From contig NZ_QUAC01000148.1 in NCBI RefSeq assembly GCF_003389455.1, positions 1 through 35,426 on the forward strand: a stretch of DNA of 35,426 nt. The letters run 5' to 3'. Source of the stretch: Streptomyces inhibens (GTDB lineage: Bacteria > Actinomycetota > Actinomycetes > Streptomycetales > Streptomycetaceae). How positions within the stretch are numbered: position 1 is the first letter of the stretch; every line of letters begins with the position of its first letter. Below the pieces are notes generated by a model, which saw only the letters and a program-made list of their open reading frames with translations, was not told the DNA's origin and made no database searches. Below are positions 8,236-15,045 of the stretch, in pieces. The position numbers were made by a program, and so were the translations under genes.

Positions 8236-9747
8236 ATGAGGCAACGGCAACAGCAACAGGCCCAGTCCCATAAACGCTCGCGATTGACGAACAGAATGCT
8301 CGTGGGCGCGGCCGCGCTCCTGCTGGGCGGCGGCGGACTGGCGGCGGTCGCCACCACAGCACTGGCCGGCAACTCCGGCCCGGAGCCGGCGGCCGGCCAC
8401 TCGCACACCATCACCGCCACGACCATCTCCTGCCCCGACGTGGGCGAGCGGTTGCGCGAGGTGCCGCGCAGCGCCCAGCTCCAGGTCTCCAAGGGGCTGT
8501 CCTCGCTCGACCGCCAAGTGCACGACGCCTACCACAAGATGATGGAGGGCAGCGGCAGCACCGTCCTCGTCCGGCTCAAGCAGCAGCGGCAGAAAACGAT
8601 CGGCACGATGGTCACCGCCATCGCCAAGAACGCCAAACGGCCCAGCTATCTGCTGAAGATGAGCGGCTGTACCACCAAGCCCGTCGACGAAGCGGCCGGC
8701 TCCGGCGGCTACGACTCCACAAAAACCACGAAGAACGGCTGGTACCAGAACCAACCCCAGCCCCAGCCCCAAGACCAGAACCAGAGCCAGGATCCGGGCC
8801 AGAACCAGGGACAGGTCCCGGGCCAGAACCAGGGTCAGAACGGCGGGCAGCAGGGCCAGCCCGGCGGCCCCTCCCCCGACGACTTCATCGACATCACCAC
8901 CGTCCAGCCCAACGCCGGCACCCCGCCCTTCGCCGCTCCCCAGGGCAACGGCGCCTCGACCGGCACCTTCACCACCGAATGCGGCCGCAATGAGGACGGC
9001 CACTTCAACTCCGACAACGTCATCGTCACCCCGGGCGTGAGCAACGGCGCCCACCACACCCACGACTACGTCGGCAACAAGGCCACCGACGCCTTCGCCA
9101 ACGACCAGAAGCTCGCCCAGTCCGACACCACCTGCACCAACGGCGACCAGTCCACCCACTACTGGCCGGTGCTGCGCAAGCTGGACGGAAACGCGGAGCA
9201 GAAGCCGGGCGCCGCGCAGGACGCCAACGTCGGCACGACCCTGACCCCGGCCACGGTGACCCTCACCTTCCGCGGCAGCCAGGCCGGCCAGGTCCGGGCC
9301 ATGCCCCGCTTCCTGCGCATCATCACCGGCGACGCCAAGGCCTTCACCAACGGCACGAAGAACGCCAACGCCTCCTGGAGCTGCACCGGCTTCGAGGACC
9401 GGCAGCTGAAGGACAAGTACCCGCTCTGCCCCAGCGGCTCCCAGGTCGTCCGCACCTTCGCCTTCCAGAACTGCTGGGACGGCCGCGACATCGACAGCGC
9501 CAACCACCGCGACCACGTGACCTTCTCGGACCAGAACGGCAACTGCCCCAACGGCTTCACGGCCATCCCGCAGCTCGTCCAGCGCATCACCTACGACGTC
9601 CCGCAGGGCAACAGCTTCGCGGTGGACAGCTTCCCCGAACAACTCCACAAGCCGGTGACCGACCACGGCGACTTCATCAACGTGATGCCGGACAACCTGA
9701 TGAGCAAGGCGGTCAACTGCATCAACAGCGGGCAGGAGTGCAAATAA
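8236..9747 (+). CDS. DUF1996 domain-containing secreted protein
   Basis: 503 residues. A Gln/Arg/Lys-rich N-terminus leads into a signal segment (MLVGAAALLLGGGGLAAVATTALA). About residues 60-155 form a helical region with two Cys. About residues 170-215 are a low-complexity Gln/Asn/Pro/Gly linker. The C-terminal about 280 residues are DUF1996: FTTECGRNEDGHFNSDN, an HHTHDYVGN motif, THYWPVLRKLDG, and late FQNCWDGRDID and INVMP. The domain is found in secreted proteins of actinobacteria and fungi; no activity is proven, though the clustered His/Asp residues would suit metal or sugar binding. The start ATG 8236 has only a weak binding site. A terminator-like hairpin follows at 9762. Confidence 0.88.
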   Translation: MRQRQQQQAQSHKRSRLTNRMLVGAAALLLGGGGLAAVATTALAGNSGPEPAAGHSHTITATTISCPDVGERLREVPRSAQLQVSKGLSSLDRQVHDAYHKMMEGSGSTVLVRLKQQRQKTIGTMVTAIAKNAKRPSYLLKMSGCTTKPVDEAAGSGGYDSTKTTKNGWYQNQPQPQPQDQNQSQDPGQNQGQVPGQNQGQNGGQQGQPGGPSPDDFIDITTVQPNAGTPPFAAPQGNGASTGTFTTECGRNEDGHFNSDNVIVTPGVSNGAHHTHDYVGNKATDAFANDQKLAQSDTTCTNGDQSTHYWPVLRKLDGNAEQKPGAAQDANVGTTLTPATVTLTFRGSQAGQVRAMPRFLRIITGDAKAFTNGTKNANASWSCTGFEDRQLKDKYPLCPSGSQVVRTFAFQNCWDGRDIDSANHRDHVTFSDQNGNCPNGFTAIPQLVQRITYDVPQGNSFAVDSFPEQLHKPVTDHGDFINVMPDNLMSKAVNCINSGQECK

Positions 9748-9761
9748 TGCACTTCTAGAGG

Positions 9762-9787
9762 CCCTTAGGGGACGTCTCCCCTAAGGG
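9762..9787 (+). terminator. Terminator hairpin after the DUF1996 gene
   Basis: CCCTTAGGGGA (9762-9772) and TCCCCTAAGGG (9777-9787) form a perfect 11-bp stem with a 4-base loop, 14 bases after the DUF1996 stop codon. Confidence 0.8.
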
Positions 9788-9838
9788 GAACGCGGGCCCC
9801 CTGAGCCGTACAACGCGGCGGGCCGGGAGGCGATTCCA

Positions 9839-9871
9839 ATGCTGTTGGCGAAGTCCTTTCGCCAACAGCAT
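9839..9871 (-). terminator. Terminator hairpin after the GNAT gene
   Basis: Arms 9839-9852 and 9858-9871 (ATGCTGTTGGCGAA and its complement) pair perfectly over 14 bp around a 5-base loop. It lies 31 bases past the stop of the minus-strand GNAT gene and faces the DUF1996 terminator, so the two insulate convergent units. It also marks the left edge of the accessory-looking block. Confidence 0.78.
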
Positions 9872-9902
9872 CGCCCTCGGTGCCGGCGTCTTGGAGCCAG
9901 GC

Positions 9903-10436
9903 TCAGCGAACGGAACTGATCATCGCGGTCAGGACGGGTGAGGCGGCCGATGGCTGGCTCTGGCCGATGTCCTTGTACCCCCAGCTCTCGTACAGCCGGT
10001 GCACCTTTCCGTCCCCGGCCAGCGGGTTGACCATGAGCGTGACGTACGGCTCGTTGCGACCGGCGAGAAGGGCGTCGTGGATGCGCCGGGCCGCCCCGGT
10101 GCCGCGCCACGGAACGCGAACGCCGATTTCCTTGAGGGCCACGGCGTGCCGGTCGGTGTACTCGGGCGGCGGGACGGGAGTTACGCGTTTCCACCACCGG
10201 TCATCAGCGTCAATGGTGTTGGCGTAGGCATAGCCGACGGGCTCGCCCTGGTCGTAACCAAGCACCGCTACCCAACCGGATTCTGTGGCATGCCGTTCAA
10301 GACGCTCGGCAAACGTGGCGACTGCGTAGTTCGGAAGGTGCAGGAGGTCTGCGCGGACATCGGCGTACACGTCCACGAGGTGTTGCCGGGCCGGTTCGAG
10401 CGTGTGGAACGTGTGTAGCTCGATGATGGACGTCAT
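9903..10436 (-). CDS. GNAT family N-acetyltransferase
   Basis: 177 residues. An acetyl-CoA-dependent transferase; the amine acceptor is unknown. Seen: WVAVLGYDQGEPVGYAYAN (central beta strands), LKEIGVRVPWRGTGAARRI, where RGTGAA is the pyrophosphate-binding loop, then YVTLMVNPLAGDGKVHRLYESWGYKDIG, the usual GNAT C-terminal strand and Tyr. Its ATG overlaps the stop of the upstream helix-turn-helix/TPR regulator (ATGA), with GGAAGGA before it, so the two are translationally coupled. This suggests the acetyltransferase belongs to the same response as the regulator. A strong hairpin ends the unit at 9839-9871. Confidence 0.9.
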   Translation of the reverse strand: MTSIIELHTFHTLEPARQHLVDVYADVRADLLHLPNYAVATFAERLERHATESGWVAVLGYDQGEPVGYAYANTIDADDRWWKRVTPVPPPEYTDRHAVALKEIGVRVPWRGTGAARRIHDALLAGRNEPYVTLMVNPLAGDGKVHRLYESWGYKDIGQSQPSAASPVLTAMISSVR

Positions 10437-11713
10437 ACCGATTCCTTCCAGGTGGCGCGGGCGTACTGGTCCCACGTGCGAGTGGCTGGACTGTTCGGCG
10501 CGAGATTGTGGATCTTGGCGTTGAAGTCGCGGAGCATCCGTGCGACCCGAGGGTGATGAGCAGCGGCATTCACGGGGACCGACATGGCGGTGACGGCGGC
10601 CGGTTCCAAGTCGCCCTGTCCGAGTTGAGCACGCGCAAGACGAGTCGTGGCAATCGCCTTCGACCGCTGCATGTGGGGGCGGAGAGCTGCCAAGCAACGA
10701 TGCGCATGCGCTTCGGCCGTCTCGTAATCGCCGAGTGCGAGGTACGCGGAGAGCGCGAGGGATTCCAACTCTGCCTGGTCGTAGAACGAGGTCATCCATA
10801 CCGGCCGGTAGGTGTCGGGGTCGGCGCGGTCCATCGCTTCCTGGGCCTGGCCGAAGCTGCGCCGGGTGGCCGCAGCATTGTGGGCCACGCCGTGAATAGC
10901 GGCCTGTCTGGCCAGACCCAGGGACGCGAACAGGGGATCACGGCGGGCGACGGACAAGTTGCGGGCGACGTCATTCGCGGCGATGGCGTCGGCGGGGCGC
11001 CCCAAGTGCCGGTACAGGGTGCCGGCATGCGACCAGATGCGGAATTTGATCGCAAGGTCAGTCGCCATCTCGGCAAGTGCCTGAGCTTCACGCATGTGCT
11101 GGACCGCTTCGTTGTACCGACGGCCGTCGATCGCGGCCCACATCGCCGAGGACCGGAACGCCGCAGCGCACCCGTACAGGTAGGCGCGGACCCGCTGACT
11201 GGCACTTCCGGAGTTCTGAAGGGTGAGAGCTTCGTCGGCGAGAGCGGCAGCCTTCTGCTCGATGCCGAGCTGACCGCCGTGACGGTGGTCGCTCGCGATG
11301 ATCTCGGCAAATCGATGTTGAAGTCGCGCGACGTCACTTGTCCCGACGCGGCGAGGAGAGGCGAACGCAGGCGTGGCCGCGGCGGCGGCCACGGTCGTCC
11401 CGGCGGTGATGAAGCGGCGGCGTTTCATGCGGTCCTCCTGCGATGGTGCGAGGGCGGACGTGGCCCGGACCCGAGGCACGAACCCTAAAGCGGTGGCGGG
11501 CAGGCCGGTGACCTTCTCCAGCGCAGCTCGGGTCACCGACTTCGGCCACCGCACCCGGCCCGCTTTCCAGTCCCGGACCGATGAGCCATCCAGTCCTCCG
11601 ACCCTCCCAGTGAGGTCGCCGACTGCCGCATTCACCGCTTCGGCCAGCGAATTCGAGCTGTGGCCATGCTCGTCCATCCACGCCGCAAGCACCGCATTTC
11701 GCGTGGTGTCCAT
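10433..11713 (-). CDS. Helix-turn-helix/TPR regulator with an internal Tat-like motif
   Basis: 426 residues. Residues 1-75 form a DNA-binding helix-turn-helix domain (NSLAEAVNAAVGDL, then LDGSSVRDWKAGRVRWP). Residues 97-115 read as a twin-arginine-like stretch, KRRRFITAGTTVAAAAATPA, in the middle of the chain. From about residue 130 onward there are TPR-like helical pairs (YNEAVQHMREAQALAEMATD, LGDYETAEAHAHRCLAALRP). Streptomyces has many such proteins, annotated either as XRE-type regulators or as Tat signal proteins. With the DNA-binding domain in front, export is unlikely for the full chain. It diverges from the seven-gene plus-strand set at 11957 and overlaps the downstream GNAT by four bases. 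It is the probable local regulator, perhaps sensing a peptide or protein partner through the TPR part. Confidence 0.82.
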   Translation of the reverse strand: MDTTRNAVLAAWMDEHGHSSNSLAEAVNAAVGDLTGRVGGLDGSSVRDWKAGRVRWPKSVTRAALEKVTGLPATALGFVPRVRATSALAPSQEDRMKRRRFITAGTTVAAAAATPAFASPRRVGTSDVARLQHRFAEIIASDHRHGGQLGIEQKAAALADEALTLQNSGSASQRVRAYLYGCAAAFRSSAMWAAIDGRRYNEAVQHMREAQALAEMATDLAIKFRIWSHAGTLYRHLGRPADAIAANDVARNLSVARRDPLFASLGLARQAAIHGVAHNAAATRRSFGQAQEAMDRADPDTYRPVWMTSFYDQAELESLALSAYLALGDYETAEAHAHRCLAALRPHMQRSKAIATTRLARAQLGQGDLEPAAVTAMSVPVNAAAHHPRVARMLRDFNAKIHNLAPNSPATRTWDQYARATWKESV

Positions 11714-11851
11714 CTACGCACCGTAGCGCTGCACCCCACGCACCGTCAGGTAAACAGGTGGCCAAATCGCCCTAGGGGTCGTGCGGAGAAAGCCGCCTGA
11801 TCTCCCTAATCAGACTGCCCTGGCACCGCGTTAGCTGGTCATACGCCGACC

Positions 11852-11879
11852 GCGGCGCTCCGGTGTTCCGGAGCGCCGC
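11852..11879. promoter_or_regulatory. Leader hairpin upstream of the small-protein genes
   Basis: A perfect 12-bp GC stem (11852-11863 with 11868-11879; TGTT loop) lies 78 bases before the first plus-strand start, in the 243-bp divergent gap. It could be an attenuator or mRNA-stabilising hairpin of the plus-strand transcript. A shorter inverted pair, CTGAT (11797-11801) and ATCAG (11809-11813), upstream of it may be a protein site. Function is inferred from position only. Confidence 0.5.
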
Positions 11880-11956
11880 CGCGGCTACGCGGGTCCGTTG
11901 CTGCCCCCCGTCGCAGGACGGACCCGCCTCAGCAGCGATCAGGAGGACTGACCGAG

Positions 11957-12148
11957 ATGCCGACTGCACCAACGCCGAGCCGCACCCTTGCCGATGCCAC
12001 CCCGCACTCCCGGTCGGCCCGCGCCGCACCGTCCGACACCGAACCCCTGCCGTCCGAAGCCCGCGCTTTCCGCCGCCAGCACGGCGACCCCCTCGGCTGG
12101 GGCTCCGGCGAATGGGCCCCCTACGTCGACCTCGGAGGTGTGTCATGA
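11957..12148 (+). CDS. Small hypothetical protein, 63 residues
   Basis: Not a family I recognise. The ATG follows AGGAGG (11941-11946) at 10 bases, and its stop overlaps the next start in an ATGA, which argues that it is translated. The first 30 residues are Ala/Pro/Ser/Thr-rich and probably disordered. The second half holds EARAFRRQHGDPLGW followed by GSGEWAPYVDL, a compact aromatic/acidic tail that looks conserved in style. It opens the plus-strand unit opposite the helix-turn-helix/TPR regulator. A peptide precursor role was considered, but no peptide-modifying enzyme is visible nearby. Confidence 0.6.
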   Translation: MPTAPTPSRTLADATPHSRSARAAPSDTEPLPSEARAFRRQHGDPLGWGSGEWAPYVDLGGVS

Positions 12149-12339
12149 CTCCCGGGTGGAACGCCGTTCCCGCTCCGAAGTCGTGGACGGTCAACGAGAT
12201 CACGGGCAACGCGTGCCCGCGCTGCCACCACGTCTACAGCCTGGCGCGGGAGAAGGTCACTGGTCCGGGCGGACGGCATGTATGCGCGGGGTGCGCCGTC
12301 GTGGTCGGTATCCCCACCGGTCAGGAGGCACTCCGATGA
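12145..12339 (+). CDS. Small zinc-ribbon-like protein, 64 residues
   Basis: The start ATG 12145 overlaps the previous stop and has GGAGG six bases upstream. The protein contains two CxxC pairs, ACPRCHHVYSLARE and HVCAGCAVVVG, spaced about 25 residues apart, a typical treble-clef or zinc-ribbon arrangement that would bind one Zn. The N-terminus has WNAVPAPKSWTV. No enzyme domain is present, so a structural or nucleic-acid/protein-binding role is likeliest. It is the middle member of three coupled very small genes. Confidence 0.72.
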   Translation: MTPGWNAVPAPKSWTVNEITGNACPRCHHVYSLAREKVTGPGGRHVCAGCAVVVGIPTGQEALR

Positions 12340-12533
12340 GCGTCGACCGGGTGCCGGAGGTAGGGGATGAGGTGGAGTACGTGCCGGGGTTTCGAGCTGT
12401 CGTGACGGACATTCGCAAAGGCGTCCCCTACCTCCGGCGACCGGGGTGTACGGAGTGGCCGGCGGAGGACTCGGGTGCGCTCAAGGTGACGCGGACGCGA
12501 GCTGAGCGGATCGCGGATGGTGACTTCCGGTGA
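12336..12533 (+). CDS. Small hypothetical protein, KOW/SH3-like
   Basis: 65 residues. The ATG 12336 overlaps the previous stop (ATGA) and has GGAGG seven bases upstream. The pattern VGDEVEYVPGFRAVVTDIRK, then PYLRRPG and WPAEDSGALKV, looks like a small beta-barrel of the SH3/KOW kind. The end is charged (TRTRAERIADGD). No family name is certain. Its stop codon lies inside the left arm of the strong hairpin at 12527-12568, so it is probably the last gene of the first plus-strand transcript. Confidence 0.7.
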   Translation: MSVDRVPEVGDEVEYVPGFRAVVTDIRKGVPYLRRPGCTEWPAEDSGALKVTRTRAERIADGDFR

Positions 12534-12568
12534 GCGGGGCAGATCAGGCCGCATGCCCCGCTCACCGG
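12527..12568 (+). terminator. Strong hairpin overlapping a stop codon, internal terminator
   Basis: Arms 12527-12541 (CCGGTGAGCGGGGCA) and 12554-12568 pair perfectly over 15 bp around a 12-base loop. The left arm contains the stop codon (12531-12533) of the preceding gene. It probably ends or attenuates the transcript of the three small genes before the set starting at 12679. Confidence 0.72.
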
Positions 12569-12678
12569 ACGCGCGCGCCCCTGTGTGCACCCGGCGGGCC
12601 GCCGCCCGGTCGCCGGCACCCAACCGGTACGAGTCGTCCAGCACCGCAATCACTCATCACCATCGAGAGGAGCACAGC

Positions 12679-13092
12679 ATGAGTCCCACCCAGACCTCGG
12701 AACGGGTCGAACTGGGTAAGTTCTTTGAAGCAAGTGCCCGGGAGTTCGAAGCCGGCCGCGCCGCGCCGGAGATGTTCTCCACCGCTGTCGATGCCGCATG
12801 GCATCGGCTGATGCAGACTCCCGGATACGCCGAGTTCAGCATCCGGCACGCCGGGCGTGTGTACGGGCACGTGAGCAACTGCGGTGCAGGCCGGATCTCA
12901 TGGGTCTGCACGTATGAGGAGATGTTCGGCCCACTGCCCGACATCTGGTTCACAGGCGCGGACGGCAAGTTCGACCGGGAGGCTTCGGCCCGCTACCAGG
13001 AGACCGGCGAAGTGTGGGGTGAGTGGAACTGCTCGCCTGCACCAGGCGATCCCGAAGCAACCCCGAAGCGGCGGAAGGTCACCGTCCGGTGA
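12679..13092 (+). CDS. Glycine-rich-domain-like (GRDP/DUF1399-like) small protein
   Basis: 137 residues, ATG 12679 with GAGAGGAG six bases upstream. The core TAVDAAWHRLMQTPGYAEFS, then YGHVSN, GRISWVCTYEEMFGPLP and IWF, resembles the bacterial glycine-rich-domain proteins, in which VDxxWHxxxxxTxxYxxFC and a later TYxxxFGxxPxxxW are the hallmarks. This is from memory of the motif and not a search. The function of that family is unknown. The C-terminal 20 residues are Pro/Lys/Arg-rich. The next gene starts with a GTG overlapping this stop (GTGA), so the two are coupled. Confidence 0.65.
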   Translation: MSPTQTSERVELGKFFEASAREFEAGRAAPEMFSTAVDAAWHRLMQTPGYAEFSIRHAGRVYGHVSNCGAGRISWVCTYEEMFGPLPDIWFTGADGKFDREASARYQETGEVWGEWNCSPAPGDPEATPKRRKVTVR

Positions 13093-13772
13093 TCACCACG
13101 GCCGTCGGCGGAGCGTCCCGGTCCACGGCTGGGGCGCTCCGCCTCGTGGAGGGCCGCACCACCGAGCCGCAGACGGTGGACATCACCGACTACCTCCGCG
13201 CGATGGCCGCCCACTGCCCCTACCTCGCGCCATCGGCGTCGCGAGGGCTGACGGGCTGGACGGTGTACGAGATCGCTGGGAATGCCCAGGCGGCCGAAGC
13301 CGAGGTATTCCACGCGGGCGTGCAGGCCGCGGAGTGGATACGGGTCTTGACGACCCGGCCCCACGGCGCGCTCGTGTGCGAGAACATCGTGCTCCTCGGA
13401 GGCGACAGCGCAGCCCACCGTGAGCTGATGGCGTGGCCGCCGTGGGCGCTGAAGCACCTCTACGGGCCGGTGGGGCTGATGTTCGGCAAGTTCTGGGCGG
13501 GCGAGGAGCACACCGACCGGGGACGTCACATCCCCGTTCCGCCTGTCTCGTTCCTCCCTGTGCGCTGCGCTGTCCGTCCCGTCGATCCCCGGTTCCTTGA
13601 AGACACCCCGGACCTCGCTCACTCGCTCGCGTCAGCCGTGGACGACGGACGCGACGTATTCCGGGGTCTCCCGTGCGATTGGAAGGCAGTCAAGCAATGG
13701 GCGAGTTCCCTCTTTGTCCCGCAGCGGCCCGCGTCGCCGCCGAAGCAGCCTGCGGCGCGCAGGTCGAGCTGA
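13089..13772 (+). CDS. DUF6875-like hypothetical protein
   Basis: 227 residues from GTG 13089, which overlaps the previous stop (GTGA) with GGAAGG 10 bases before it. Seen: DITDYLRAMAAHCPYLAPSA near the N-terminus and, in the C-terminal half, WALKHLYGPVGLMFGKFWAG, then IPVPPVSFLPVRCAVRPVDP and RFLEDTPDL. The order Lys-x(n)-GLMxGxF followed by PxPFxxxRxxVxxDxxFL is what I associate with DUF6875, a family of unknown function seen in Streptomyces accessory loci. The last 76 bases overlap the start of the kinase-like gene in another frame. A role must come from the context: it always has to be made together with its neighbours here. Confidence 0.6.
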   Translation: MITTAVGGASRSTAGALRLVEGRTTEPQTVDITDYLRAMAAHCPYLAPSASRGLTGWTVYEIAGNAQAAEAEVFHAGVQAAEWIRVLTTRPHGALVCENIVLLGGDSAAHRELMAWPPWALKHLYGPVGLMFGKFWAGEEHTDRGRHIPVPPVSFLPVRCAVRPVDPRFLEDTPDLAHSLASAVDDGRDVFRGLPCDWKAVKQWASSLFVPQRPASPPKQPAARRSS

Positions 13773-14551
13773 AGGAGATCACCAACCGGCGTGGGGCTGC
13801 GGTCTGGAAGGCGACCGGCCTGGACGGAGCGGTGGCGGTGAAGGCCGGTGGTGGCGAAGGCGCGGCCGTTACCCGGCGGGAGGCGGCAGTTCTCGAATCG
13901 ATCGGCTGGCCTGACCATCTGCTGGCCTCCGGCGAGGACGACGGTCTCTCCTGGCTGGTGACCCGCTGGTTCACAGGGCCGTCCACATGGCAGGTTTTCA
14001 CACCCGTCAGGCGCGGCGCGGGCGGACGGCGACGCGCCCTGACGTCGTCCGTGGACCTGTGCCGGGCCGTGGCCGAGCTGCACGCCTCCGGCTGGGTTCA
14101 CTCCGACATCCAGCCCTCCCACGGCATCCACACCGACCACGGCGTGCGGCTGATCGACTGCTCCTGGTCCTGGCGCGAAGGCACCGAACCGGCCGGCGAC
14201 TTCCGCGGCGGCATCACTCACCTGGTAGCGCCAGAACTGGCCGCGTCCATCAACGCCGGTATCCAACCGGTCACCCCCAGCACGGCCGCCGAGGTGTACG
14301 CCCTCGCCGGAACCCTGTGGACCTGCATCACCGGTCGCTGGCCACTGGACTACGCCGCAGCCGGGATCGACCCCCACCGGCTCACCCCCGCAGAACTCCG
14401 GGCCCACCTCGCCACTGGGCGCATCCCCCTCGACACCGCGGCCCCCTGGCCAAAGTTCCAAGACGTTCTGCGCCCGGTCCTCCTCGCCGAGCCCGCCGAA
14501 CGCCCCGCAGCCGCCGAACTGGCCCAAGCCTTGGCGGAGGTTGCCACGTGA
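13697..14551 (+). CDS. Protein-kinase-fold protein with altered catalytic loop
   Basis: 284 residues. Small-lobe Lys in VAVK (K49) and a helix-C-like Glu (EAAVLE, 62-67) are present. The catalytic loop reads HSDIQPSH (135-142): the base Asp (D137) is kept, but the Mg-binding Asn five positions later is His142. The DFG position reads IDCS (D154 kept), and VAPELA follows as the APE motif. The C-lobe continues with AEVYALAGTLWTCITGRWP. It could be an active atypical kinase, a phosphotransferase for a small substrate, or a pseudokinase. The chosen ATG has GGAAGG 10 bases upstream and overlaps the previous gene by 76 bases. No transmembrane or PASTA sensor is attached. The next gene overlaps its stop. 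Confidence 0.75.
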   Translation: MGEFPLCPAAARVAAEAACGAQVELKEITNRRGAAVWKATGLDGAVAVKAGGGEGAAVTRREAAVLESIGWPDHLLASGEDDGLSWLVTRWFTGPSTWQVFTPVRRGAGGRRRALTSSVDLCRAVAELHASGWVHSDIQPSHGIHTDHGVRLIDCSWSWREGTEPAGDFRGGITHLVAPELAASINAGIQPVTPSTAAEVYALAGTLWTCITGRWPLDYAAAGIDPHRLTPAELRAHLATGRIPLDTAAPWPKFQDVLRPVLLAEPAERPAAAELAQALAEVAT

Positions 14552-15021
14552 TCGAACTGCGCGCACTCACCATGGACGACGCCTCCGTCCTCCAGCGGAT
14601 CTACAGCGGCGCATCCTTGACGTACATCGAGCGCCGAGAACTCACCACCGATGAGGCCCTGACCCTGGTGGCGAACTCGCTTGCCTGTGCCCGTGCCCTG
14701 CCACGTGACCGGTGGGCCTTCGGCATCGCCGTCGATGACGACCTCATGGGAATGGTCAGGCTCCGGTGCCGCACGGAGAAGCACGCCAGCATCAGTTACA
14801 TCCTGCACGAAGGCTCCTGGGGCCGCGGATACGCCACTCAGGCCGTCGCCGTCATGCTGCGCTTCGCGTTCACCACCGCCGATCTGGAGAGCATCGGCGC
14901 CCGGCACCACCCCGACAACCGTGCCTCCGGGAGGGTCCTGACAAAGAACGGGTTCACCTATCGGGGCACTCGTGACGGGTGGCCGCTGTACGACATCCAT
15001 CGGCTCGGGCCGTGCACTTGA
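14548..15021 (+). CDS. GNAT family N-acetyltransferase (RimJ/RimL-like)
   Basis: 157 residues from GTG 14548, overlapping the kinase-like stop (GTGA) with GGAGG seven bases upstream. Seen: VIELRALTMDDASVLQRIYSG at the start, AFGIAVDDDLMGMVRLRC, then ISYILHEGSWGRGYATQA with the acetyl-CoA loop WGRGYAT, and HHPDNRASGRVLTKNGFTYRG, the standard C-terminal half of the RimJ/RimL type that modifies N-termini or small amines. It closes the plus-strand set and is convergent with the AraC gene 24 bp away. It is the second acetyltransferase of the block; the other is at 9903 on the opposite strand. The acceptor is unknown. Confidence 0.87.
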   Translation: MIELRALTMDDASVLQRIYSGASLTYIERRELTTDEALTLVANSLACARALPRDRWAFGIAVDDDLMGMVRLRCRTEKHASISYILHEGSWGRGYATQAVAVMLRFAFTTADLESIGARHHPDNRASGRVLTKNGFTYRGTRDGWPLYDIHRLGPCT

Positions 15022-15045
15022 GCGGGGTGGGGGGTATCCGGTGGA

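Noticed and set aside
9762..9871. Two facing hairpins as attachment-site arms of an integrated element
   Set aside because: No integrase, no tRNA and no matching repeat at the right end near 15021; they are better read as facing terminators.
11957..12148. The 63-residue protein as a RiPP precursor peptide
   Set aside because: No LanC-like, radical SAM, YcaO, ATP-grasp or peptidase gene is near; the kinase fold alone does not make the case.
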